Source: Fusobacterium ulcerans ATCC 49185
GTDB lineage: Bacteria > Fusobacteriota > Fusobacteriia > Fusobacteriales > Fusobacteriaceae
NCBI RefSeq assembly: GCF_900683735.1
Contig: NZ_LR215979.1
Coordinates: 2,356,001 to 2,420,000, forward strand
Reading direction: 5' to 3'
DNA: 64,000 nucleotides
Shown here: positions 24,240-32,918 of the stretch, piece by piece
Layout: each line of letters begins with the position of its first letter
Position numbering within the stretch: the first letter of the stretch is position 1
Made by a program: the position numbers and the translations under genes
Notes under the pieces: generated by a model
What the model saw: only the letters and a program-made list of their open reading frames with translations
What the model was told of the DNA's origin: nothing
The model's database searches: none

Positions 24240-24788
24240 ATGAAAAAAATCAATTTTACACTGTTTTTATTTCTTATTATTTTAGCAACTGGATGTAGTG
24301 GTCTGGATAATGCATTATCTAATGTTCTTCCTAACAAATCAAATGCTGTTCCTTTAGAATTACAGGAGCAAATGGCAACTAGAGTAACTCCTGAACAGGA
24401 ATTATTTGCCCTTGGATCAGCAGAAGTAGAAACAAGTGGCGCTATTATTGCTCAAGCAAAAGCTAATAAAAATGCTAAAGATCTGCTGAAAGGAAAAATA
24501 AAAAAAGAAGTAGCTGTTCATTTTAATTCTTTCATGCTTAATATGGATTCATATTCAAAAGGGTTAGCTTCTCCAGTGTTGCCTGATCTTACTGAATATG
24601 CTTCTGAACTTATACTTAAAAATGCTTCTCAAAAAGGGGCATGGGAAAACAATAAAAAGGTTTATTCTCTTTTTGTTGTAGAAAGAGATGATGTTGCTGT
24701 TCAATCAAAAAATGTATTCTCAACATTCTTAGAAGATATCTCAGGAAGACTTCTGAATACAAAGGATAAATTATCTGAAGGAGAATAA
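24240..24788 (+). CDS. LPP20-like lipoprotein
   Basis: A 182-residue lipoprotein. The signal peptide ends at LATGC, a lipobox with Cys19. The mature protein has the LPP20-family pattern LFALGSAEVETSGAIIAQAKANKNAKDLL in outline: a G-S-A motif followed by an alanine-rich helix in which small residues recur, as found in Helicobacter LPP20 relatives. It probably sits in the outer membrane or periplasm; function is unknown. A strong AGGAGG site precedes the ATG. It lies 30 nt before citC, an odd partner that may share its transcript. Confidence 0.7.
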   Translation: MKKINFTLFLFLIILATGCSGLDNALSNVLPNKSNAVPLELQEQMATRVTPEQELFALGSAEVETSGAIIAQAKANKNAKDLLKGKIKKEVAVHFNSFMLNMDSYSKGLASPVLPDLTEYASELILKNASQKGAWENNKKVYSLFVVERDDVAVQSKNVFSTFLEDISGRLLNTKDKLSEGE

Positions 24789-24818
24789 TTTAAAAATTAT
24801 GTCAGGAGATAAATAGTT

Positions 24819-25853
24819 ATGAATATAGAAAAAGTCAATTTAAGCAATTCTTTTGAAAAAAAAGAAGTTATGGATTTTTTAGCTGGTTTTGATCTTAAAT
24901 ATGATGAAAATATTGATTATACGGTTGTTATCAGAGAGAACGACAAGATTATAGCCACTGCTTCAAAAGGAAAAAATATTATAAAATGTTTTGCTATTGA
25001 TAAAAATCATCAAGGTGAAGGAATTTCTGGTTCTATTCTTACAAATGTAACTAATAAAATGTTTGACCAAGGTTATCTTCATAGTATGGTATTTACAAAA
25101 ACAAGCAATCTGGATATATTCTTTGGAATAGGTTACAAAGAAGTAGCTCATACTGATAAAGTTATTCTTATGGAAATGGGTATCAACAGTATTGACAAAA
25201 CTATAAATAAAATAAAGAAAGACTTCAATATAAAAGCTGAAACTCAAAAAGCTATGCTTGTGATGAATTGCAATCCATTTACTTATGGCCATCAATTCCT
25301 TATAGAAAAGGCTGCTTCAGAAAATGAAGAAGTCCTTATATTTGTAGTTCAGGAAGATAAATCTGTTTTTCCTTTTAAAACAAGATATGACCTCGTAAAA
25401 AAAGGAACTGCTCATCTTTCAAATGTAAAGGTAATTCCTGGAACTGAATATATAATTTCTTCTGCTACTTTCCCTAATTATTTTCTTCGTAAAGAAGATG
25501 ATTCTCTTATGGAATATACAAAATTAGATGCTACTATAGCTGGAAAGCAGTTTGGAGAAAAATTGAATATAAATAAAAGGTATATAGGCGAGGAACCTTA
25601 TTGTCCTGTAACTAAAAAATATAATGATGCTTTAATGGAAATACTTCCTGAATATGGAATGAAAGTTATTCTAGTTCCTAGAAAGGAACTTCACCATACA
25701 GCCATCAGTGCTTCTATTGTCAGAGAAAAGCTGAAAGAAGGCAAAATAGAGGAATTAAAAGAATTCGTTCCTCCTACAACTTTCGAATTTTTAATCAGTC
25801 CAGAAGGAAAGGAGATAGAAGAGAAACTGAAAAACAGTAACTCTCCTCACTAA
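24819..25853 (+). CDS. citC: [citrate (pro-3S)-lyase] ligase CitC
   Basis: Enzyme that acetylates the prosthetic group of the citrate lyase acyl carrier protein with ATP and acetate, activating the lyase. The N-terminal part (about 1-130) is a GNAT acetyltransferase-like domain; the rest is a nucleotidyltransferase domain with MNCNPFTYGHQFLIEKA (the H-x-G-H-like motif is TYGHQ) and HTAISASIVREKL near the end. At 344 residues it has typical length. It overlaps no neighbour and is followed after 5 nt by the citX-citG fusion. Structural genes citD, citE and citF are absent from the window. Confidence 0.94.
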   Translation: MNIEKVNLSNSFEKKEVMDFLAGFDLKYDENIDYTVVIRENDKIIATASKGKNIIKCFAIDKNHQGEGISGSILTNVTNKMFDQGYLHSMVFTKTSNLDIFFGIGYKEVAHTDKVILMEMGINSIDKTINKIKKDFNIKAETQKAMLVMNCNPFTYGHQFLIEKAASENEEVLIFVVQEDKSVFPFKTRYDLVKKGTAHLSNVKVIPGTEYIISSATFPNYFLRKEDDSLMEYTKLDATIAGKQFGEKLNINKRYIGEEPYCPVTKKYNDALMEILPEYGMKVILVPRKELHHTAISASIVREKLKEGKIEELKEFVPPTTFEFLISPEGKEIEEKLKNSNSPH

Positions 25854-25858
25854 TATTG

Positions 25859-27211
25859 ATGTTTGATTTAAATAAGTTTTTAGAATTCAGGGAACAGAGA
25901 GTAGAACTTCAAAATTCCCTTATTAGTAAATATTCCCTTCCTCTCATTGCTGTAAGGACTAATTATCCAGGTGAAAATAAACTTGAAGCTTTAGCTGTAA
26001 GAATAGCTGATATAGCTGCAAAAGAAGTGGAAGAATGTTTTGCAGAAAAAATAATATATAGTGAAGTTTTAGAAAATCTTGAAGGAAAAATATACCTTTT
26101 TGTCATAGATGAAAGAGCTGAAAATATAAAAGAAACTACTATCTATTTTGAAGAAAATCATATTTTAGGAAGATGTGTGGATATAGATGTCTATGATACA
26201 GAAGGAAACGGACTTTCCAGAAGCCAGTTTGGATATGAAAAGAGAAAATGTCTTATCTGTAATGACATGGCTTTCATATGCGGGAGAGTTATGAAACATT
26301 CTCATCAAGAGATAAAAAATATTCTTATGGAGAAATATATTCAATACAATAACTATGTTATAAAAAGAGAAGAAATAGTGAAAAAGCTTGGAGATATTGC
26401 TGTTGAAGCTATGATATTTGAAGCTGCTACCTCTCCATCTTTTGGACTTGTTTCTCCTCTTACACAAGGTTCTCATGATGATATGGATTTCTTTACTTTC
26501 TTAAAAAGTTCTTTTGCTATTAAAGAAGGCTTTGAAAAAATGGCAAGAGTTGCATATTCTTATCTCACACTTGAAAAAGCTTTTTTAAGAACAAGAAAAA
26601 TAGGAATTGAAACTGAAAAATCCATGTTTGAAGTTACTGAAAATATTAATACTCACAAAGGAATGATATTTCTTCTTGGAATAGCTGTAGTTACAGCTTC
26701 AAGAGTATTATATGAAGGAGCTTCTTTTAATGATATTCAGCCTATGATAAAATATATGTGTAAAGATATTTTAAAAGATTTTGAAAATCTAAAAAATAAA
26801 ACTGAACTTACTCATGGAGAAAAATTATATAAAAATTATGGTTTTACAGGAGTAAGAGGTGAAGTAAGAGAGGGCCTTGATATAATTTTTAATGGCTCTC
26901 TTAATATTCTGGAAGATTCTATTAAAAAAAATAATGATATGAATCTTGCATCTCTTCAAACTCTTATTTTTCTTATGGGAAAAGTAATGGATAGTACTAT
27001 TGTCCACAGACATGATATTCATATGCTTCGCAGAGTAAAAAGAGAAGCAGAGGAATTTTTTGCTGCTGGGGGAGTTTATAGTGAATTAGGAAGACAAACT
27101 GCTGAAAATATGGAAAAAATATATATTAAAGAAAGAATAAGTCCAGGTGGAAGTGCTGATCTTTTAGCAGTTACAATATTTTTATATAAAATAAAAAATC
27201 TTTTCTTTTAA
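25859..27211 (+). CDS. citXG: CitX-CitG fusion, citrate lyase prosthetic group enzymes
   Basis: Bifunctional protein of 450 residues. The N-terminal CitX domain (about 1-165) attaches the phosphoribosyl-dephospho-CoA prosthetic group to citrate lyase ACP; its signature is GRCVDIDVYDTEGNGLSR followed by KRKCLIC and HSHQEI. The C-terminal CitG domain (about 175-450) makes the triphosphoribosyl-dephospho-CoA precursor from ATP and dephospho-CoA, with SPLTQGSHDDMDFFTF. Fused CitXG is known from Haemophilus and others. The start is taken at ATG 25859; a TTG just before it is possible. There is no good ribosome site, so translation is probably coupled to citC. Confidence 0.92.
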   Translation: MFDLNKFLEFREQRVELQNSLISKYSLPLIAVRTNYPGENKLEALAVRIADIAAKEVEECFAEKIIYSEVLENLEGKIYLFVIDERAENIKETTIYFEENHILGRCVDIDVYDTEGNGLSRSQFGYEKRKCLICNDMAFICGRVMKHSHQEIKNILMEKYIQYNNYVIKREEIVKKLGDIAVEAMIFEAATSPSFGLVSPLTQGSHDDMDFFTFLKSSFAIKEGFEKMARVAYSYLTLEKAFLRTRKIGIETEKSMFEVTENINTHKGMIFLLGIAVVTASRVLYEGASFNDIQPMIKYMCKDILKDFENLKNKTELTHGEKLYKNYGFTGVRGEVREGLDIIFNGSLNILEDSIKKNNDMNLASLQTLIFLMGKVMDSTIVHRHDIHMLRRVKREAEEFFAAGGVYSELGRQTAENMEKIYIKERISPGGSADLLAVTIFLYKIKNLFF

Positions 27212-27311
27212 ATGTTTTTTATTTATAAATATTTAAATATAAGTATAAATTTTATAATCTATTATTAAAAAATATGATTGTTTAAAGAATTGTTTATCTT
27301 TTAAATAGAAA

Positions 27312-27339
27312 TTGAATATATATAATGCTATGATATAAT
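27312..27339 (+). promoter_or_regulatory. promoter of the MarR-type gene
   Basis: TTGAAT (27312-27317) and TATAAT (27334-27339) are spaced 16 bp, with a TGA extension directly before the -10. Confidence 0.75.
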
Positions 27340-27375
27340 ATATGTAAGAAATTATTAGTATTTGGAGGTTCAGGT

Positions 27376-27933
27376 TTGGAAAATCATAAAAACTTGTACT
27401 ATGATGAAATCATTGACAAATGGATCAGCATGGATGAAAGTGAAGAAATAGTAAATAAAAGATTTAAATCTCTAAATAAAAAATCAGAGATATTATATAA
27501 TTTTGTTATTGCTTATACAAATTATATGAATGAAAAAAGAGATTATGGAACTGGTGAAGAACTGTCTATGACAGAAGCTCATATACTTACAGATATAGTT
27601 GATTATGAAGGTATCACTGTTACTGAACTTTCAAAAAAATGGAGAAAAACAAGAAGTGCTATATCACAGACTATAAAAAGTTTATTAAAAAAAGAATATA
27701 TTTATAGAGTAAATTCTAAAGATGATGCTAAATTCTTCTATCTTTATCCCTATGATAAAGCAAAATCTTTTGTTCTTGCTCATAAGAGATATGATAATAT
27801 AGATATAGTTAAAACTAATAAGTCACTTTTAGAAAAATTTTCTGTTGATGATCTTGTTACTTTTGATAATATTCTTGAAGAATATACTTCTATTTTATTA
27901 AGAGAAGAAGAAAAAAGAGAAAAGAAAAAATAG
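27376..27933 (+). CDS. MarR family transcriptional regulator
   Basis: Winged-helix regulator of 185 residues. The core has MTEAHILTDIVDYEGITVTE, then KKWRKTRSAISQTIKSLLKK (recognition helix) and a wing with NSKDDAKFFYLY, the usual MarR arrangement, flanked by long N- and C-terminal dimer helices. It starts with TTG, with GGAGG 7 nt upstream and no nearby ATG in frame. It is monocistronic with a strong promoter and terminator. Its target is not evident; it lies between the citrate lyase accessory genes and the oppositely oriented redoxin/permease pair. Confidence 0.88.
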   Translation: MENHKNLYYDEIIDKWISMDESEEIVNKRFKSLNKKSEILYNFVIAYTNYMNEKRDYGTGEELSMTEAHILTDIVDYEGITVTELSKKWRKTRSAISQTIKSLLKKEYIYRVNSKDDAKFFYLYPYDKAKSFVLAHKRYDNIDIVKTNKSLLEKFSVDDLVTFDNILEEYTSILLREEEKREKKK

Positions 27934-27943
27934 TTTTATATAA

Positions 27944-27976
27944 AACAGACCTGAAAATTTCAGGTCTGTTTTTTTG
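27944..27976. terminator. bidirectional terminator between marR-type gene and redoxin
   Basis: AACAGACCTGAAA (27944-27956) and TTTCAGGTCTGTT (27958-27970) are perfectly complementary and are followed by a T run on the plus strand and a shorter one on the minus strand. It separates two convergent genes. Confidence 0.92.
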
Positions 27977-28003
27977 AGGTATTGTGACATAAGAAATTAT
28001 TCT

Positions 28004-28558
28004 TTAATTTGTAGTTATATATTTATATACTATATCCAATACTTCTTTTGCTCTAGGGATATCAGCTCCATCTTTTGCATAATGTGAATATATCACCTTG
28101 TTATTTCCATCTACAATAAACATTGCAGGAAGCTGAAGTTCATTTCCTTCATACTCTCCATGAGAAAGCCCCATACTTTTAGCTTCAGTTACCTTTTCAA
28201 CTATATTTCCTGCTTTAAGTTTATCTAAAGATTCTGCTGCTTTTATTTCAAATTTCTTGTATAATTCCTGTTCAGGATCACATATTATCTCAAATTTCAG
28301 CTTTGCCTCTTTATCTGCTGCTTTTATCACTTCTGGTACAGACTGCAGTACTATCTTAACATCTGCACCCATCTCTTCAAATTTCTCATATAATTTGTTA
28401 AATTCCATGATATCCAGCTGACATATTGTACAGCCATAATATCTTAAAAAAGCTAATATTCCTATTTTATTTCCCTTGTTTTTAAAATAATCTTTTCTCA
28501 TTTCATAGGCTGTATCATATACAAAATTTTCCAGAAATTCGTTTTCTCTTACTATCAT
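28004..28558 (-). CDS. AhpC/TSA-type peroxiredoxin-like protein
   Basis: Thioredoxin-fold protein of 184 residues. The active site region is FLRYYGCTICQLDIMEF, a C-x-x-C in the place of the peroxidatic Cys, like the Prx-like 2 or AhpC/TSA relatives. Later parts, CDPEQELYKKF and LQLPAMFIVDGNNKVIYSHY, are typical of the fold. It probably reduces peroxides or disulfides in the cytoplasm. It lies 41 nt downstream of the amino acid permease and may share its transcript. GGGAG precedes the start. Confidence 0.85.
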   Translation of the reverse strand: MIVRENEFLENFVYDTAYEMRKDYFKNKGNKIGILAFLRYYGCTICQLDIMEFNKLYEKFEEMGADVKIVLQSVPEVIKAADKEAKLKFEIICDPEQELYKKFEIKAAESLDKLKAGNIVEKVTEAKSMGLSHGEYEGNELQLPAMFIVDGNNKVIYSHYAKDGADIPRAKEVLDIVYKYITTN

Positions 28559-28599
28559 GGCATCACTCCCTATTAAATTGTCTTATATTTTTATTCTGT

Positions 28600-29961
28600 T
28601 TATTCTTTCTCTTTTTCTGTATCTTCAGTTTCATAACTTACATGACATTTTATTTTTCCACTATTATATCTTATATGAGCATAAGTAAAAGCAAAAACTA
28701 TAACGCATAAATTTCCTATTAGTAATGGCAGTGATAAGCTTGTTCCAAGGAGTATAGCCTGCAGTATAAAAATCATTACAGCAGCTGTTACTAAAGCTTT
28801 TACTGCTCCTTCTTTTATATGCAGTGGTGAATTCTCCCATTGTCTAGGAAGTTTTTTTGCTACACTTAATAGACATAGAGCTATCATAGAATTTGTAACA
28901 CTTTGTACAGTTGTTACTATTTTTGATATTATGCTTATATTTAAATTGAAAACTACTGGTAATAATCCTACAAAAAAGAATATTGTCAACAGATACATTG
29001 GTGTTTTATAATTTCTATGTAGTGTTGCAAGTTTTGCTGGAAGCCATCCATCATTTGCTGCCTGCATCAATGGTTTTGTTGCAGAAGCAAGCTGTGAATT
29101 CAGCGTTGAAATAAGAGCTGCCCATGCCCCACCTACAATAAAGAATACATATAATTGTTTTGGAAGTATCTCTTTTGCCACATGAGTAAGAGGTTCATTA
29201 GCTACACGTGCTACTGGAAATACTCCTGCTGCAACTGTTGCCATAAATCCATAGAGTACTGCAACTGCCAAAGTAGATGTTATCATAACCTTAGGAATGT
29301 CCCTAGTTGGATTTTTAGCCTCTCCTGACAGATTAGCTATAACCTGTGCACCACCTGTTGCAAAAGTCAATTGTGCAGTAGCTCTAAGCAGCCCTAGCCA
29401 TCCTCCTGTCATAAAACTTGCAGGATCCATATAATTAGGATCTATTTTTCCAAATCCATAAACTGTAAATGCTGTGAGTGCTACTACTAAAGAAACAACT
29501 ATTAGATTTTGAAACTTTGCAAACTTATCTATTCCTAAAAAATTTAATCCATATAATATTATCAAAATCCCAATAGCTAAAAGCTTTCTTGGTACAAATG
29601 GCAGAAATGGCAATGCATAATCTGCAAATGAAAGACAATACATTGATAATGATATATTTGTTAAAATAAATATTATTGTATAAGCTCCAGTATATTTTTC
29701 CCCAAGAAGTGAACCAATTATCGAATATTGTCCCCCTCTAAATCTTGCAGTAGTATTGATAAGAGTTAAAGGATACCATGAAATAAGTACCATAACTGCT
29801 GATAATACAAATGCTAAAGGTGCTGATCTTCCAGTCATCCCTATTGCTACTCCAGTCAAAGACATTATTCCAGCTCCTATTATCTGTCCCACAGATGCTC
29901 CCATCAAATCCCAAAAACCAAGCGTTCTTTTTAGTTCTTTTGTTGAAGTCAAATTGCTCAT
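28600..29961 (-). CDS. APC family amino acid permease
   Basis: Integral membrane amino acid permease of 453 residues with about 12 hydrophobic segments. The first segment has the substrate-binding GASVGQIIGAGIMSLTG motif (unwound helix 1), and helix 6 follows with FATGGAQVIANLSGEAKNP, diagnostic of the APC superfamily. The amino acid transported cannot be read from sequence. A strong GGAGG site precedes the ATG. The redoxin gene follows. Confidence 0.9.
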   Translation of the reverse strand: MSNLTSTKELKRTLGFWDLMGASVGQIIGAGIMSLTGVAIGMTGRSAPLAFVLSAVMVLISWYPLTLINTTARFRGGQYSIIGSLLGEKYTGAYTIIFILTNISLSMYCLSFADYALPFLPFVPRKLLAIGILIILYGLNFLGIDKFAKFQNLIVVSLVVALTAFTVYGFGKIDPNYMDPASFMTGGWLGLLRATAQLTFATGGAQVIANLSGEAKNPTRDIPKVMITSTLAVAVLYGFMATVAAGVFPVARVANEPLTHVAKEILPKQLYVFFIVGGAWAALISTLNSQLASATKPLMQAANDGWLPAKLATLHRNYKTPMYLLTIFFFVGLLPVVFNLNISIISKIVTTVQSVTNSMIALCLLSVAKKLPRQWENSPLHIKEGAVKALVTAAVMIFILQAILLGTSLSLPLLIGNLCVIVFAFTYAHIRYNSGKIKCHVSYETEDTEKEKE

Positions 29962-30120
29962 TTTTATACCTCCAAATAATTTATTGAAAAATTATTAATA
30001 AGCTGCCTTTTTCCTTCTATTATTTCATATCTTTCTAACCCTTAAAAAATATGAACTTTTTTATCCCTAAATATTTTTATATTTCAGCATATAATATCTA
30101 TGAAATAATTTCCCACATAT

Positions 30121-31308
30121 TTATTTATAGATTTTTTCTAATGCTTTTCCAAGTCTTTCAAGTTCAGCTTCTATTACCCAAGTAGGAGCTGCTAGATTTA
30201 TTCTCTCATATCCGCTTCCCTCTTCTCCAAAAATATATCCTTCATCAGTAAAGAATTGAGCATCCATATGCATAAATCTTTCTAATTCTTCATCACTTAT
30301 TTCTAATGCTTTGAAATCCAACCATTGAAGATATGTTCCCTCTATTAATCTGGCCTTGATTTTAGGGAACTTTTTCTCAAAGAATTCTTTTACTAGCTTC
30401 TGGTTAGTATCCAATACTGTAATTAATTCTTCAAGCCATTTTTCTCCTTGGTTATATGCAATTTCACATGCTTTAAATCCCAATATATTTACAGATGAGC
30501 TTCTCATTCTCTGAAGTGTTTCTGAATATTTTTCTCTTATTTCCTTATTTTTTATAATAATACTAGATGTTGCTAAACCTGCAAGATTAAATGTTTTAGA
30601 CGGAGCTGTACATGTAATAAGCCTTTCTTCTATCTCTCCTCCCAGTCTTCCCAGCATATAATGTTCATATCCTGGCATAATAAGATCTGCCCATATTTCA
30701 TCTGATACAACTACTAAATCATTTTTTACTGATATCTCAGCTACTTTCTTTAGTTCTTCTTTTGTCCATACTCTTCCTACTGGATTATGTGGACTACAAA
30801 AGATGAGAAGCTTATTTTTAGGATCTTTTGAAATTTCATCAAATTTTTCAAAGTCTATTGTATAGTATCCATCTTTTTCTATTAGTGGACAATTTGCAAT
30901 ATTTCTTTCATTTTTTTCTATTGCCATAGAAAATGGATAGTATACAGGTCTAAATATTATTACCCCTTCTCCTGGTTCTGTGAAGGCATTAACTGCTGCA
31001 TAGAAAGCATTAACTACTCCAGGAGTATTTAATATCCATTCTTTTTCCACCTTATAATTATGCCTTCTGTCCATCCATGATATAACAGAATCAAGAAAAT
31101 CTGGATAAGCTTTTGTATATCCTAATATAGCAGTATCTAAATGTTTTTTTAATCCTTCAACAATCTCAGGAGCTGGTTTAAATTCCATGTCTGCCACTGA
31201 TAAAGGTACCACATCATCTGCTACATTTGGATTCCAACTGTACATTTGTTCCCACTTTGATGCCCCAGTATTTTTTCTAGATACAAGTGTTGTAAAGTCA
31301 TAACTCAT
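30121..31308 (-). CDS. PatB/MalY-like C-S lyase (aminotransferase fold)
   Basis: PLP enzyme of fold type I, 395 residues, resembling MalY and PatB cystathionine beta-lyases. The Schiff-base lysine is in TAPSKTFNLAGLATS, the substrate carboxylate arginine lies near the C terminus in YERINLAAPTW, and VSDEIWADL carries the PLP-pyridine aspartate. It cleaves C-S bonds of cystathionine or cysteine, releasing pyruvate, ammonia and homocysteine or H2S, relevant for a sulfide-producing anaerobe. It lies 64 nt after the DUF401 carrier gene, perhaps in one unit. Confidence 0.9.
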   Translation of the reverse strand: MSYDFTTLVSRKNTGASKWEQMYSWNPNVADDVVPLSVADMEFKPAPEIVEGLKKHLDTAILGYTKAYPDFLDSVISWMDRRHNYKVEKEWILNTPGVVNAFYAAVNAFTEPGEGVIIFRPVYYPFSMAIEKNERNIANCPLIEKDGYYTIDFEKFDEISKDPKNKLLIFCSPHNPVGRVWTKEELKKVAEISVKNDLVVVSDEIWADLIMPGYEHYMLGRLGGEIEERLITCTAPSKTFNLAGLATSSIIIKNKEIREKYSETLQRMRSSSVNILGFKACEIAYNQGEKWLEELITVLDTNQKLVKEFFEKKFPKIKARLIEGTYLQWLDFKALEISDEELERFMHMDAQFFTDEGYIFGEEGSGYERINLAAPTWVIEAELERLGKALEKIYK

Positions 31309-31372
31309 TTTTATTCCTCCTTTTTTCTAAATATAACATATTTGTTTTCCACCAAAACTTTTTATAAAATAT

Positions 31373-32578
31373 TTATGTAAACATGAATAACAGATAGCTG
31401 TACACTGCTGTTATTGCTGTAAATATAATAAATATAGGAAAGGTTTTCTTAACTAATTCTATAAAAGATACATCAAATGCTTCTGTTACTATTGCAAGGC
31501 ATATATGAGTTGGAGATACCTGCATTGCTATATAAGTCATACACATAAGAAGTATCATCAATGCAAGTCCTCCATTAGGTATAGTTGCAAAAGCAAGTGG
31601 CAAAGCCAGAGCTATTATTGCCTGTGATCCTGCTACTAAAGTTCCTATTACAAATATCAAAGAAAATATTATTGTTGGATGTATTGGAAGCTTTTCAAAA
31701 TATTCAGGTAATCTTCCTATCACTCCTGTGAAAGTAAGAAGTTCTTTAAATATCATTATCATTACTGTACTTACTATCAATTTTGTTTCAAATGCTGTTT
31801 TTATCATAGGAATAAGTTCATCAATTGAAAATTTATTTAAAATTGCTGATACTATTATCACTGGTATAACTGCCATATATACTGGTATTTTTAGTGTCAG
31901 TATTATAGTTATAGTTACTGCTATTGGCCATAAACTTATTATAAGATTTATTATGTCGTCTTTTTTATCTCTTGATTGGCTGATGCCAGTAGATTTAGGT
32001 ATTTTTCTTACATAAAACACATATCCTAGAATAAATAAAATTGCTACCATAGGGAGCATCCCAACAACAAATTTTGTCATATCCACTCCTGATAAATCAA
32101 GAGCCAAAAGTATTGAAGAATATGTTGGAAGAAAAGCTTCTGATATATGTCGATAGTAACTTGTTACAAAAGTCTGTTCTTCTCTTGTCAGATAATCTCC
32201 ACTTGCATTTTGAACTATTGGTGCTGCTATAAGTACTGCTCCAGCAGATGGAAGCAATCCTATAACAAATGGTGCTATCATTGCATTTATTCTCCTGCTG
32301 TTAAATATATTGTCTAAAGACTTTTCTGCTAATAAAAGATGTCCCCTTTTCTCCATCATTCTCTGTACATACGTTATTGTATAAAAAGCAAGTACCAAAG
32401 ATATTGTATCTCTACTAGCACAAGATTTAAAAGCAAGTTGAAAGGAAGTTATTACAGGAATTCTGTAAAGAATAATACTTATTACAGCTCCAACTAATAT
32501 GGATATATACAAAGGTTTTTTTAATTTGATAAAAAATACTATTCCTGTAAATATGACTATCAATTTTACAATATCCAA
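31373..32578 (-). CDS. DUF401 family membrane carrier
   Basis: Polytopic membrane protein of about 400 residues and 10-11 segments, recognised as the DUF401 family of the ion transporter superfamily. Internal landmarks: FVIGLLPSAGAVLIAAPIVQ and SPTHICLAIVTEAF, Pro-Ser/Thr rich breaks expected in re-entrant loops. The substrate is unknown; the neighbouring C-S lyase suggests an amino acid or sulfur compound (inference). The start is placed at a TTG (32578) because GGGGTGAT lies 4 nt upstream; a GTG at 32587 overlaps that ribosome site. Confidence 0.8.
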   Translation of the reverse strand: MDIVKLIVIFTGIVFFIKLKKPLYISILVGAVISIILYRIPVITSFQLAFKSCASRDTISLVLAFYTITYVQRMMEKRGHLLLAEKSLDNIFNSRRINAMIAPFVIGLLPSAGAVLIAAPIVQNASGDYLTREEQTFVTSYYRHISEAFLPTYSSILLALDLSGVDMTKFVVGMLPMVAILFILGYVFYVRKIPKSTGISQSRDKKDDIINLIISLWPIAVTITIILTLKIPVYMAVIPVIIVSAILNKFSIDELIPMIKTAFETKLIVSTVMIMIFKELLTFTGVIGRLPEYFEKLPIHPTIIFSLIFVIGTLVAGSQAIIALALPLAFATIPNGGLALMILLMCMTYIAMQVSPTHICLAIVTEAFDVSFIELVKKTFPIFIIFTAITAVYSYLLFMFT

Positions 32579-32636
32579 TTTTATCACCCCAAATATATTT
32601 TTTGATTAATAATTAAATATCTTAACTATTAAATCA

Positions 32637-32665
32637 ATAATACAACTTATCAAAAATAAATTCAA
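32637..32665 (-). promoter_or_regulatory. promoter of the DUF401-patB unit
   Basis: Minus-strand TTGAAT (32660-32665) and TATTAT (32637-32642) have a 17-bp spacer. The rest of the 340-nt gap (32579-32918) holds only a branched hairpin near its right end. Confidence 0.6.
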
Positions 32666-32802
32666 GTTATTTTTTAATTCTTTTTGTTCTATTTTTATAT
32701 TTTAAGTATTTATAATATAAATATAAAAATATAAAAAGTAATTTCACCTGTTTTAAACACTTGTATAATTTATACGTAAATAGATAATATCATATAAATA
32801 AA

Positions 32803-32896
32803 AAATGAGCCTAACTTATTAAGTAAGATTAATTCTTAATAATTTTCCTAATTGAAAACTTTTAAAGATTACTCTACTTTTAGGTTAGCCTCATTT
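32803..32896 (-). terminator. branched hairpin terminator after the NCS2 permease
   Basis: Outer arms (32884-32896 and 32803-32815) pair over 13 bp with one mismatch and enclose a second perfect 8-bp hairpin (32817-32824 with 32835-32842). The minus-strand end runs into TTTTTTATTT. The large distance between the arms makes it less certain than the others. Confidence 0.5.
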
Positions 32897-32918
32897 GATA
32901 TTTTGAGTATAACTTATT

